A DNA stretch of 7,436 nucleotides from Alphaproteobacteria bacterium (GTDB taxonomy: Bacteria; Pseudomonadota; Alphaproteobacteria; Rhizobiales; Xanthobacteraceae). Position numbers and translations under genes: made by a program. The notes beneath the pieces were generated by a model. It did not search any database, was not told where the DNA came from, and saw nothing but the letters and a program-made list of their open reading frames with translations. Each line of letters begins with the position of its first letter. Within the stretch, counting starts at the first letter, position 1. Shown here piece by piece: positions 1 through 5,900 of the stretch. Location: contig VAZL01000388.1 of NCBI GenBank assembly GCA_005883445.1, positions 1-7,436 on the forward strand, written 5' to 3'.

Positions 1-943
1 AGTGGCTGATCACGCCGGGGATGAGCGATTTGCCCGCCGGCAGCTTGGCGCCCTCCCACACCTTCCACTCGTGCTCGTGACGCGGGTTCGCGGCCTCGAA
101 GGAATAGGCGCCGGCGCGAATCTTTAGAATGAGGTCCACGATGTGCTTGAGCTCCAGATCGTGCACGCGCGGTCCCATATTGATGCCGTAGCAGGTGTGA
201 TGCCTCACTTTTTCCGGCGGAATGTTGCGCAGCGCATGGTTGAGCGCCTCGACGCGCAGCTGCGCCCATTTCCGAAACTGCTCGAGCGTGAGATCGGGCT
301 CCTTGATCCAGTAGGTGACGAGATGCGGATCGTCGACCTGCAGCAGAAGGCCGGCCTTTACAATCGCCTCGTATTCCTCGCGCAGCGCGTCGGCGATGGC
401 GAATAGATATTCCTCCTCGCTCTTGTAGTAGCCGTTGCGCTGCCAATCCGCCGCGCTCGTCGGCGAAATGGCCGGCATGAAAGCTTCCTGCGGCTTGGCG
501 CCGTCGAGCGCCGCCTTGAGATTGTCGATGTCGGTCTTGAGTTGCGCCATGCCGCGATAGGTGACGGGCGCGGTGCAGACCATGTGGTTCTGGCGCGCGG
601 CCACGTGGCCGTCGCCGTAGAACTCCGGGAAGGATTTGGCCTCGCGCGAGCCCGCCCACGGGCTTTGCCGCGGCGCCTCTCTGTCGAACTCGAAGCCGCC
701 GAGACGTTCGTTGACGTATGAGACGAAGCTCGGCTTGCCGAACTCCCCGTCGTCGACGATATCGATGCCGAGGTCGGTCTGCTTGCGGACCACGTCCGCG
801 ACCGCCTCGCGCAGGCGCGCGGTGTGGGCCTTCTCGTCGATGGGCTTGCCGTCTTCCTTGGCCCGCACCAGGTCCAGCAAATCGGCGGGCCGTGGCAGGC
901 TGCCCACGTGGGTGGTGAGAATTCGGTCGATGCTTCGCTTCAT
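1..943 (-). CDS. MetE-core (cobalamin-independent methionine synthase-like) protein, 3' end outside window
   Basis: A homologue of the C-terminal catalytic barrel of cobalamin-independent methionine synthase (MetE/UROD-like superfamily). Translating the minus strand from the ATG at 943 gives 314 uninterrupted residues before the window ends; the N-terminal MetE domain is absent, so this is a stand-alone 'core' type, usually about 370 residues. Seen directly: TTHVGSLPRP at residues 10-19 (the TxxxGSxPR loop of the family), DDGEFGK at 64-70, VDDP at 203-206 where MetE has IDEP, the zinc pair HxC (His249, Cys251, followed by YGIN), and Glu283 in SFEAANPRHEHEW, placed like the zinc-site glutamate of MetE. 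The last zinc cysteine would lie outside the window. A GGGAGGA Shine-Dalgarno ends a few bases before the ATG. It starts only 36 bases after the cupin stop, so the two are probably co-transcribed. Related proteins include epoxyalkane:coenzyme M transferase and several uncharacterised paralogues. In this context a catabolic methyl- or thiol-transfer role is as likely as methionine synthesis; the substrate is unknown. Confidence 0.88.
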   Translation of the reverse strand, partial: MKRSIDRILTTHVGSLPRPADLLDLVRAKEDGKPIDEKAHTARLREAVADVVRKQTDLGIDIVDDGEFGKPSFVSYVNERLGGFEFDREAPRQSPWAGSREAKSFPEFYGDGHVAARQNHMVCTAPVTYRGMAQLKTDIDNLKAALDGAKPQEAFMPAISPTSAADWQRNGYYKSEEEYLFAIADALREEYEAIVKAGLLLQVDDPHLVTYWIKEPDLTLEQFRKWAQLRVEALNHALRNIPPEKVRHHTCYGINMGPRVHDLELKHIVDLILKIRAGAYSFEAANPRHEHEWKVWEGAKLPAGKSLIPGVISH

Positions 944-979
944 TGTTCCTCCCGCTGCGTCTTGTTTCGGATCGCGCGC

Positions 980-2212
980 CTACATCACGTCTCCCATCAC
1001 CACTTCTCCCTCGGCCGGAGGCCGCTGGTAGAATTCCGGATTCATCCGGCCAGCGACCCCTTCGCGCGCGAGCGCTGCCTCGAATTCCGTGCGAATGGCG
1101 GGATCCTCCTGGTGATACGGGATGGCGCTGCCGCCTTTGCCGAGATCGATGGCGCCGTAATCCAAGAGCTGCTCGCCGGGACGGCCGGGCTTGCGCGAGC
1201 GCTGGTTGTTGGGCCCATGCCAGGCGGTAATGCGCAGGCCTTCCTTGCCGATGCCGAAATGCTGGTGGAACCAGTCGCCGCTCATCGGCGCGGCCGAGAC
1301 CAGCCCGACCGGCTCGTAGTCCTGGCGCAGCACCTTGTCAGCCTTGCCGTCCCGCCACGGCGCGGTGCCGAGCGTTTCAGGCCAGGTATAGGTGTAGCCC
1401 TTGCCCTTGATGCAGACCAGCACGGCGGCGGAGGCGTGCTTGTGCGCCTTGGAATAGCGGCCGGTCTCGTGCTGGCCGATCCACAAATAGAAGCGGTTGC
1501 CGGCCATGAACGGCTCGACCCGGCGGTAGCCGGGCGAGCGGCGGTTGTCGAGGGGCAGGTCGGTGTTGACGATGTCGGGAATGAGATTGGTGCGCCGCAT
1601 GGCGAGCCCGCGGATCGGGTCCGGCTCGATATCATCGCGGGGCTTGAAGTAGTCCTCCGCCCCGGCGAAGCGCTCGCTGAACGTGTAGGGACAGTTGAAG
1701 ACGAAATCGGTGTTGTCGATCACGTTCATGACGTTCGGCGCCGAGGTTCCGCACAAGAGCAGCGCCGGCGCGCTCGCTGCATTCACGAGCCGGTGGTAGG
1801 CGTTGAGCGGGATCGAGAACAGCGAGCCCTTCTGCCATTCGAACACGTGCGGCTTGCCCTGCCCTTCCTGCCAGACCTCGGTCGTGCCGCGGCCTTCGAC
1901 CACGAGCACGACTTTTTCATAGAGGTGCCGCTCCACGTTGAGTGCGCCGGCGGATGGGATTTCGACGAGGTAAAGTCCCCACAATCCTTCGGTGCCGAAG
2001 AGCTGGACATACGAGCCGCGACCGCCGAGCCGCTTCCAAGGCGCAAGCGGCAGGTCCTGCACGCGGCGAACCCCGATGCCGCGATAGACCGGCACGCCCT
2101 CTGCCTCCATGAAGCGGTCGTACGGCATCGGCGCGCGCTTGAACTTGCCGTAGCCGGCGTTCTCCCCGGTTTTCGGTTCGTGCCAGTGCACTTGATCGGG
2201 AGTGTCGTGCAT
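980..2212 (-). CDS. Two-domain cupin protein, possibly gentisate-dioxygenase-like
   Basis: A 410-residue cytoplasmic protein with no signal peptide, built from two cupin barrels. Domain 1 (about 75-155) has ERHLYEKVVLVVEGRG at 94-109 and the second cupin motif GSLFSIPLNAYHRLVN at 129-144. The first histidine of the HxH pair is Glu94, and Lys100 sits where the metal Glu often is. Domain 2 (about 235-335) has GRYSKAHKHASAAVLV starting at 251, with an intact HxH pair (His257, His259), no Glu, and a distal WFHQHFG at 314-320 (His316, His318). HxH without Glu plus a distal HxH is the pattern of gentisate, salicylate and hydroxynaphthoate ring-cleaving dioxygenases, which bind iron with three histidines. 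That makes an oxygenase role possible, but overall similarity to those enzymes is not shown here. A structural, isomerase or regulatory cupin remains possible. The start is supported by GAGGA about six bases upstream. It lies 170 bases downstream of the binding-protein gene and 36 bases upstream of the MetE-like gene. Product class is confident, reaction is not. Confidence 0.85.
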   Translation of the reverse strand: MHDTPDQVHWHEPKTGENAGYGKFKRAPMPYDRFMEAEGVPVYRGIGVRRVQDLPLAPWKRLGGRGSYVQLFGTEGLWGLYLVEIPSAGALNVERHLYEKVVLVVEGRGTTEVWQEGQGKPHVFEWQKGSLFSIPLNAYHRLVNAASAPALLLCGTSAPNVMNVIDNTDFVFNCPYTFSERFAGAEDYFKPRDDIEPDPIRGLAMRRTNLIPDIVNTDLPLDNRRSPGYRRVEPFMAGNRFYLWIGQHETGRYSKAHKHASAAVLVCIKGKGYTYTWPETLGTAPWRDGKADKVLRQDYEPVGLVSAAPMSGDWFHQHFGIGKEGLRITAWHGPNNQRSRKPGRPGEQLLDYGAIDLGKGGSAIPYHQEDPAIRTEFEAALAREGVAGRMNPEFYQRPPAEGEVVMGDVM

Positions 2213-2288
2213 GGGTTTCCTCGAGACGCTCGATCGCGCGTTCAGCGGCGGCGGCTTTCGAGCGCGATTTCCATCGAGCCCCGTCCAA

Positions 2289-2300
2289 TAGTGTACACGA
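2289..2300. promoter_or_regulatory. Palindrome TnGTGTACACnA upstream of the cupin gene, candidate operator
   Basis: The 12 bases TAGTGTACACGA form an inverted repeat in which only the second and eleventh positions do not pair, around a perfect GTGTACAC core. It lies in the 170-base spacer, about 77 bases before the cupin ATG. TnGT...ACnA half-sites are typical of GntR-family (FadR/FCD) operators, although the usual spacing between half-sites is shorter. A TACACT hexamer on the minus strand (2295-2290) overlaps it and could serve as a weak -10 box, with TTCGCC (2318-2313) as a poor -35 at 17 bases. Binding is an inference; no regulator gene is in the window. Confidence 0.35.
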
Positions 2301-2339
2301 ACTCGAAAGACGGGCGAACGGCGCCCGCGATGTCGAGGT

Positions 2340-2367
2340 CGTCCGCGGTTGCGGCGGACGCCGCCGC
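2340..2367 (-). other. Overlapping GC-rich hairpins after the binding-protein stop codon
   Basis: Two perfect 7-bp stems share bases and cannot form together: CGTCCGC (2340-2346) with GCGGACG (2354-2360), loop 7; and GCGGCGG (2351-2357) with CCGCCGC (2361-2367), loop 3. They start 16 bases past the TAG of the binding-protein gene on the minus strand. No T-tract follows in the direction of transcription, so this is not a standard intrinsic terminator. It may cause partial termination or stabilise the upstream mRNA's 3' end, or it may be chance in GC-rich DNA. Confidence 0.3.
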
Positions 2368-2382
2368 CAACGGAGTTTCGCG

Positions 2383-3441
2383 CTACCCGCCGCCGCGGGT
2401 CTCGGCCAAGAGCTTGCGCACATATTCCAATAGCTCCGGCGAGGCGGCGCCGATCCCGTCGATCGCACGCAGAACCCCATCGCCTCCGATCGGGCTCACG
2501 TCGACTCTGAGCTTGGCCGCATCTTCCAGGTATTGCGGATCGTCGTGCACGGCGAGGAACGCGCGCTGCAGCGCTTTGGCGCGATCAGGCGGCAGGTCCG
2601 GCGGCGCGGCGAACGGCCGAGACATCGCATAGGGCAGCTCCGCCAGCTCGATCAGCGCACGCGCCGCCTCGTTCTTGGCAAGCTCGCGCGCGGTCGGCAC
2701 GTCCGGAAAATCCGGATGCCGGGTCGCGCGCGCGAACTGAACGAAGACGCGAAAACCGCCATCGGGTTTGAGCCACTCGGGCTTAACCGATCTCACCGTC
2801 GACAGATCGACGGTCCGCCCGTGGACCTCGCCGCGTTCGATCGCGAGAAAGATCGAGGCGCTGTCCGGATAGCCCACGACCTGCTTGACGTGCAGGCCGA
2901 TGGTATCCCGCAGAATGACCGGCACGTCGTTGCCCGTGGCCCCTTCAGCGGTGCCGCCGAGCACGAGCGCCGGCAGGTCGGCACGGCGCGCCTCGTCGAT
3001 CGATTTCACCGGCGCGTCCTTGCGCACGATCAGAATGTAGGCGTCGTGGACGAAGCTCGAGGTGGAACCGAGCCATGTGAACCTGCGCGGATTAAACTGG
3101 ACGTTTGAATTGCCGCCGAGCAGGCCGATGAGCGGCATGTTGCGCGCGAACGTGCCGATAGTGGCGCCGTCCTTCGGCGCGACGTTGTAGAGGTAGTTGA
3201 CCGCGCGCAGGCTGCCGGCACCCGGCATGTTCTGCACGATCACATTTGGATTGCCGGGGACGAACCTGCCGAAGTGGCGCGCCAAGAGCCGCGCATAGGT
3301 GTCGTAACCACCGCCCGGCCCATAGCCAACGATCAGATTGATCTGCTTGCCCTTGTAGAAATCGGCGACTGTATCGGCGTGCGCGGGGGTCGCCGCCAAG
3401 GCCGCGGTGACCACCATCGCCGCTCGCCAAGGCGCGAACAT
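2383..3441 (-). CDS. Tripartite tricarboxylate transporter-type (Bug/TctC) substrate-binding protein
   Basis: A periplasmic binding protein of the Bug/TctC family, which delivers carboxylates or similar small acids to TctA/TctB-type membrane transporters. From the ATG at 3441 it is 352 residues. Residues 1-22 form a signal peptide ending AHA before DTVADFYKGK. The mature protein shows the family signatures: INLIVGYGPGGGYDTYARLL (34-53, glycine-rich ligand loop), VPGNPNVIVQNMPGAGSL (61-78), NYLYNVAPKDGATIG (82-96), the GG-T-A-GATGND stretch (162-172) and HPDFPDVPTARELA (242-255). The frame is open to an ATG at 3489, but the start at 3441 is preferred because GGAGGA lies a few bases upstream and the signal peptide then begins properly. 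The amidohydrolase gene ends 123 bases upstream on the same strand, so the binder probably imports the substrate or a relative of it. No TctA or TctB gene is seen, so it may use a transporter encoded elsewhere, as is common for the many orphan Bug proteins. The ligand cannot be told from sequence. Confidence 0.92.
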   Translation of the reverse strand: MFAPWRAAMVVTAALAATPAHADTVADFYKGKQINLIVGYGPGGGYDTYARLLARHFGRFVPGNPNVIVQNMPGAGSLRAVNYLYNVAPKDGATIGTFARNMPLIGLLGGNSNVQFNPRRFTWLGSTSSFVHDAYILIVRKDAPVKSIDEARRADLPALVLGGTAEGATGNDVPVILRDTIGLHVKQVVGYPDSASIFLAIERGEVHGRTVDLSTVRSVKPEWLKPDGGFRVFVQFARATRHPDFPDVPTARELAKNEAARALIELAELPYAMSRPFAAPPDLPPDRAKALQRAFLAVHDDPQYLEDAAKLRVDVSPIGGDGVLRAIDGIGAASPELLEYVRKLLAETRGGG

Positions 3442-3444
3442 CCT

Positions 3445-3450
3445 TCCTCC
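3445..3450 (-). promoter_or_regulatory. Shine-Dalgarno that decides the binding-protein start
   Basis: GGAGGA on the minus strand lies three to four bases before the ATG at 3441 (read as GGAGGAAGG then ATG). The in-frame upstream ATG at 3489 has no comparable site, and using it would add 16 polar, arginine-rich residues ahead of an already complete signal peptide. Confidence 0.7.
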
Positions 3451-3564
3451 GGTACGTCGTTGCAAGGGTAGTCGCGCGCGTCGGCTCATTCAATGGTTTC
3501 GTCCCCGATCTGGGTCCCTTGCTTTCACGGGCCTAGGCTCCAGCGGGAAACGAGTCCATCACCC

Positions 3565-4578
3565 CTAGCTCTTTCGCAGCGCAAACATCGTTTCTGCGTT
3601 GCGGTGGCAGATCTTTTCCATGTCCTCCTTGGGCAGATCGAGCGACTCCATGACTGCGATCGTGGCGCGGATGTAGCCCCTACCCTTTTCCTTGTCGAAC
3701 GGACAATCGGACGCGAACAGCACGTGATCCGCCCCGAAGAACGACAGTCCGCAAATCGTCGGCGCGCGTGCCCCGGCGAGCGCGGTGTCGCCATAGAACC
3801 CCTTGAAATAGTCGAACGGCCGCTTCTTCAGCTTCTTCAAGATGAGCGAATAGTCCTCGTCCGACGTACGCGCGCCCAACTGATCCCAGCTGTGGGCGAC
3901 GCGGCCTTCGAAATACGGAATGATGCCGCCGAGATGGTGCGAGATGACTTTGAGGTTGGGAAAGCGGTCCATGATGCCGGAAAAGACGAGCCGCGCCAGC
4001 GCCGCGCCGGTCTCGAACGGCCAGCCGATCACGCTGCAGATTTCGTATTTCGACGTCGTCTCGCTGCGGTAGTCCGCCATTTCACGCGTGCGGATGGGAT
4101 GCAGCAGGATCGGCTTGCCCGACCTCTCGATGATCTCGTAGATCGGGAGGAACTGGTCCTGGTCGATCGGGGCGCCGTCGACGTTGGTGTGCAGCTGGAT
4201 CGCGTTAGCGCCGTTCGACAATACGCGCTCGGCCTCCTTCGCCGCGGCCTCGGGTGCGTTCATGGGCAACGAGGCGGCATAGCCGACGAAACGGTCGGGA
4301 TATTTGGCGACCAGCTCGGCAAGCCCGTCATTGCCGAGCCGCGCCCATTCGGGCGAATGATCGGGTCCGGTGAGCCGGTCGATCGCCGGCATGCCGAGGC
4401 AGATGACCTGCGTGTAATCTGGAAAGGAATCGACGACCCGCAGCCGCTCCTTGACGTCGTAGAGCGCCGGGATTCCCCGCATGCGTTTGCCGAGATCCTT
4501 CTGTCCCGCCGGCGATTGCAGCATCAATTCATAGATGCGCTTGGGGAAGAAATGATTGAACGCATCGATGTAACGCAT
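3565..4578 (-). CDS. Amidohydrolase-superfamily protein (ACMSD / resorcylate decarboxylase type)
   Basis: A 337-residue cytoplasmic protein of the amidohydrolase 2 group, TIM-barrel enzymes that include ACMSD (aminocarboxymuconate semialdehyde decarboxylase), gamma-resorcylate and 5-carboxyvanillate decarboxylases, and some hydrolases. Visible elements: strand 1 IDAFNHFFP (4-12), QLH at 128-130, LLHPIRTRE (158-166) with His160 as probable metal ligand, VISHHLGGIIPYFEGR (211-226) with His214/His215, and LFASDCPFD (287-295) with Asp291 as the conserved metal/catalytic aspartate. The usual HxH of strand 1 reads Phe7-Asn8-His9, so its first histidine is missing, while the other metal residues are present. 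AGGAG lies nine bases before the ATG. It is the first gene of the minus-strand block and is divergent from the secreted PAL-like gene across a 146-base spacer. Decarboxylation or hydrolysis of an aromatic or unsaturated acid fits the family and the neighbouring carboxylate binder; the actual substrate is unknown. Confidence 0.9.
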   Translation of the reverse strand: MRYIDAFNHFFPKRIYELMLQSPAGQKDLGKRMRGIPALYDVKERLRVVDSFPDYTQVICLGMPAIDRLTGPDHSPEWARLGNDGLAELVAKYPDRFVGYAASLPMNAPEAAAKEAERVLSNGANAIQLHTNVDGAPIDQDQFLPIYEIIERSGKPILLHPIRTREMADYRSETTSKYEICSVIGWPFETGAALARLVFSGIMDRFPNLKVISHHLGGIIPYFEGRVAHSWDQLGARTSDEDYSLILKKLKKRPFDYFKGFYGDTALAGARAPTICGLSFFGADHVLFASDCPFDKEKGRGYIRATIAVMESLDLPKEDMEKICHRNAETMFALRKS

Positions 4579-4617
4579 GTCTTCAATCTCCTGCTGTCGT
4601 CGAGCGCGGGGGGCGGA

Positions 4618-4647
4618 TTGTGTTGCAAGCGCGCTGATTTGTATACT
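4618..4647 (+). promoter_or_regulatory. Candidate promoter for the PAL-like gene, with GTATAC palindrome in the divergent spacer
   Basis: In the 146-base spacer between the divergent genes there is a good -10-like hexamer TATACT (4642-4647) with TTGTGT (4618-4623) 18 bases upstream as a weak -35. Transcription would begin near 4654, leaving a leader of about 70 bases. The same spot, TTGTATAC (4639-4646), contains the palindrome GTATAC and gives TATACA on the minus strand, a possible -10 for the amidohydrolase gene with a poor -35. A regulator binding here could control both directions. These are pattern matches only. Confidence 0.4.
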
Positions 4648-4712
4648 CGGCAGCGCACGCGCCCAGACGCGGTCGAGTGCGAGAACGCACGCACCGCCGA
4701 GACGCGGTTCTA

Positions 4713-4720
4713 GGGGAGGT
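4713..4720 (+). promoter_or_regulatory. Shine-Dalgarno that decides the PAL-like gene start
   Basis: GGGGAGGT ends four bases before the ATG at 4725. The frame is open to an earlier ATG at 4677, but that would put an arginine-rich stretch before a complete signal peptide and would bypass this strong site, so 4725 is chosen. Confidence 0.75.
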
Positions 4721-4724
4721 CGCC

Positions 4725-5831
4725 ATGAAACGCTGGCTTATCGGGCTGCTCGTACTGCTGAGCCCGTCGGCATTGGCCCAACAATCGCCACCCGAAATTC
4801 CCTACGATTCGGTCGCAAACCTGTTGAAGCTTCCGCCGGATATGCATCTCGGCGAGGTTGCCGGGGTCGCCGTCAACTCCAAGGGGCACATCTACGTCTA
4901 TTCACGCGGCGGCTCCAGCCGCGGTCCGGCCTACGGCAATACAGCCTCGCAGATTCTCGAATTCGACCGCAACGGCGTGTTCCTGCGCGAGATCGGCAAG
5001 AACCTCTACGCCTGGTCGTTTGCGCACACCGTGCGCGTCGACAAGGACGACAACATCTGGGCGACCGACAAGGGCTCGGACATGGTGATCAAGTTCAACC
5101 CGGAAGGCCGCGTCGAGATGGTGTTCGGACGCAAGTCGGAGGCCTCCGATCTCGACGCCCATCCGCACGAGCGCAACGCCAACCCGCCGCTCCCTGCCGT
5201 CGACGGCCGCTTCCGCCAGCCGACCGACGTGACCTGGGATCCACAGGGCAACATCTACATCAGCGACGGCTATGTGAATTCGCGCGTGGCCAAATACGAC
5301 AAGAACGGCGACTGGGTGAAGTCATGGGGGCAGCGCGGCAAAGGCCCCGGCGAATTCAACCTCGTGCACAGCATCGCCGCCGATGCGCAGGGCAACATCT
5401 ACGTCGGGGACCGCAACAACCGCCGCATCCAGGTGTTCGACGGCGACGGCACGTTCAAGCGCGAGATCAAGATCGACGTGCCGTTCGATGAAAACGCAAA
5501 GCCCGCGATCGGCAATAAGCCGGACCTCACCACCTATCTGCAAACCGGCGGCAGCTTCACCCCGGGCGCGCCATGGGCGCTCTGCATCACGCCTGGGCCG
5601 AACCAGGTGCTCTACAGCTCCGATTCCTATCCCGGCCGCGTCTACAAACTCAGCCTGGATGGAAAGGTGCTCGGCTATCTCGGCAGGTCGGGCAAGCAGC
5701 TCAAGCAGTTCGGGTGGATTCACGAGATCGCGTGCCCGTCCGAGAACGAACTCTACGTCGCCGAGATTTTGACCTGGCGGGTGCAGAAGCTGATCCTGCG
5801 GCCGGACCAGCAGAAGGCGGCGGCGGAGTGA
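4725..5831 (+). CDS. Secreted NHL-repeat protein, peptidyl-alpha-hydroxyglycine alpha-amidating lyase (PAL)-like
   Basis: A 368-residue exported protein. Residues 1-19 are a signal peptide (MKRW, then a hydrophobic stretch ending ALAQ). The rest is an NHL-repeat beta-propeller, probably six-bladed, with repeats near 43-60, 99-117, 163-181, 213-229, 285-300 and 331-346; two repeats share an exact 15-base DNA match (5244-5258 and 5388-5402). PAL cleaves peptidyl-alpha-hydroxyglycine to a peptide amide and glyoxylate. By eye alignment to remembered rat PAL, the active-site residues are kept: Zn histidines His101 (FAHTVRVD), His215 (LVHSIAAD) and His333 (WIHEIACP), Tyr183 (SDGYVNSRV), Arg230 (GDRNNRRIQVFD) and Arg61 (YSRGG). 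The Asp next to the last histidine in rat PAL is Glu334 here. No monooxygenase partner (PHM) lies in the window, so the natural substrate is unclear; breakdown of a carbinolamide-like compound in the periplasm is one possibility. It is convergent with the ABC binding-protein gene. Fold and PAL family are confident; true lyase activity is inference. Confidence 0.88.
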   Translation: MKRWLIGLLVLLSPSALAQQSPPEIPYDSVANLLKLPPDMHLGEVAGVAVNSKGHIYVYSRGGSSRGPAYGNTASQILEFDRNGVFLREIGKNLYAWSFAHTVRVDKDDNIWATDKGSDMVIKFNPEGRVEMVFGRKSEASDLDAHPHERNANPPLPAVDGRFRQPTDVTWDPQGNIYISDGYVNSRVAKYDKNGDWVKSWGQRGKGPGEFNLVHSIAADAQGNIYVGDRNNRRIQVFDGDGTFKREIKIDVPFDENAKPAIGNKPDLTTYLQTGGSFTPGAPWALCITPGPNQVLYSSDSYPGRVYKLSLDGKVLGYLGRSGKQLKQFGWIHEIACPSENELYVAEILTWRVQKLILRPDQQKAAAE

Positions 5832-5872
5832 GCAATCAGGGATTGGTGCCCACGAAGCGCGACAAACTCTGA

Positions 5873-5900
5873 CCGCCGACATCTGGCGGCCGCTTCCTTT
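5873..5900 (+). terminator. Weak candidate terminator after the PAL-like gene
   Basis: In the 68-base convergent spacer, CCGCC (5873-5877) pairs with GGCGG (5885-5889), extended by one G-T pair, around a loop of five to seven bases. A pyrimidine-rich tail CGCTTCCTTT (5891-5900) follows on the plus strand. The stem is short and the T-run interrupted, so this is only a possible terminator. Nothing else is seen in this spacer. Confidence 0.3.

Noticed and set aside
1917..2480. 187-codon minus-strand frame spanning the cupin/binding-protein spacer
   Set aside because: It overlaps the cupin start and the binding-protein end in another frame; low-complexity Arg/Ala/Ser composition typical of a shadow frame.
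824..2632. 602-codon open frame on the plus strand
   Set aside because: It lies antisense to the MetE-like start, the cupin and the binding-protein end, whose frames have clear family motifs. Its translation resembles no family and is a by-product of G/C-biased third positions.
3532..3539. GCCTAGGC palindrome between the amidohydrolase and the binding protein
   Set aside because: Short, no loop and no T-tract, so not a terminator; too common a length to call an operator without support. I see no convincing promoter in this 123-base spacer either.
3493..4713. 406-codon open frame on the plus strand
   Set aside because: Antisense to the amidohydrolase, which has recognisable motifs and a ribosome site. 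The plus-strand translation shows no domain and overlaps the divergent promoter region.
5244..5402. 15-base direct repeat (5244-5258 and 5388-5402)
   Set aside because: It encodes the same GNIY element in two NHL blades of the propeller, so it reflects protein repeats rather than a DNA element.
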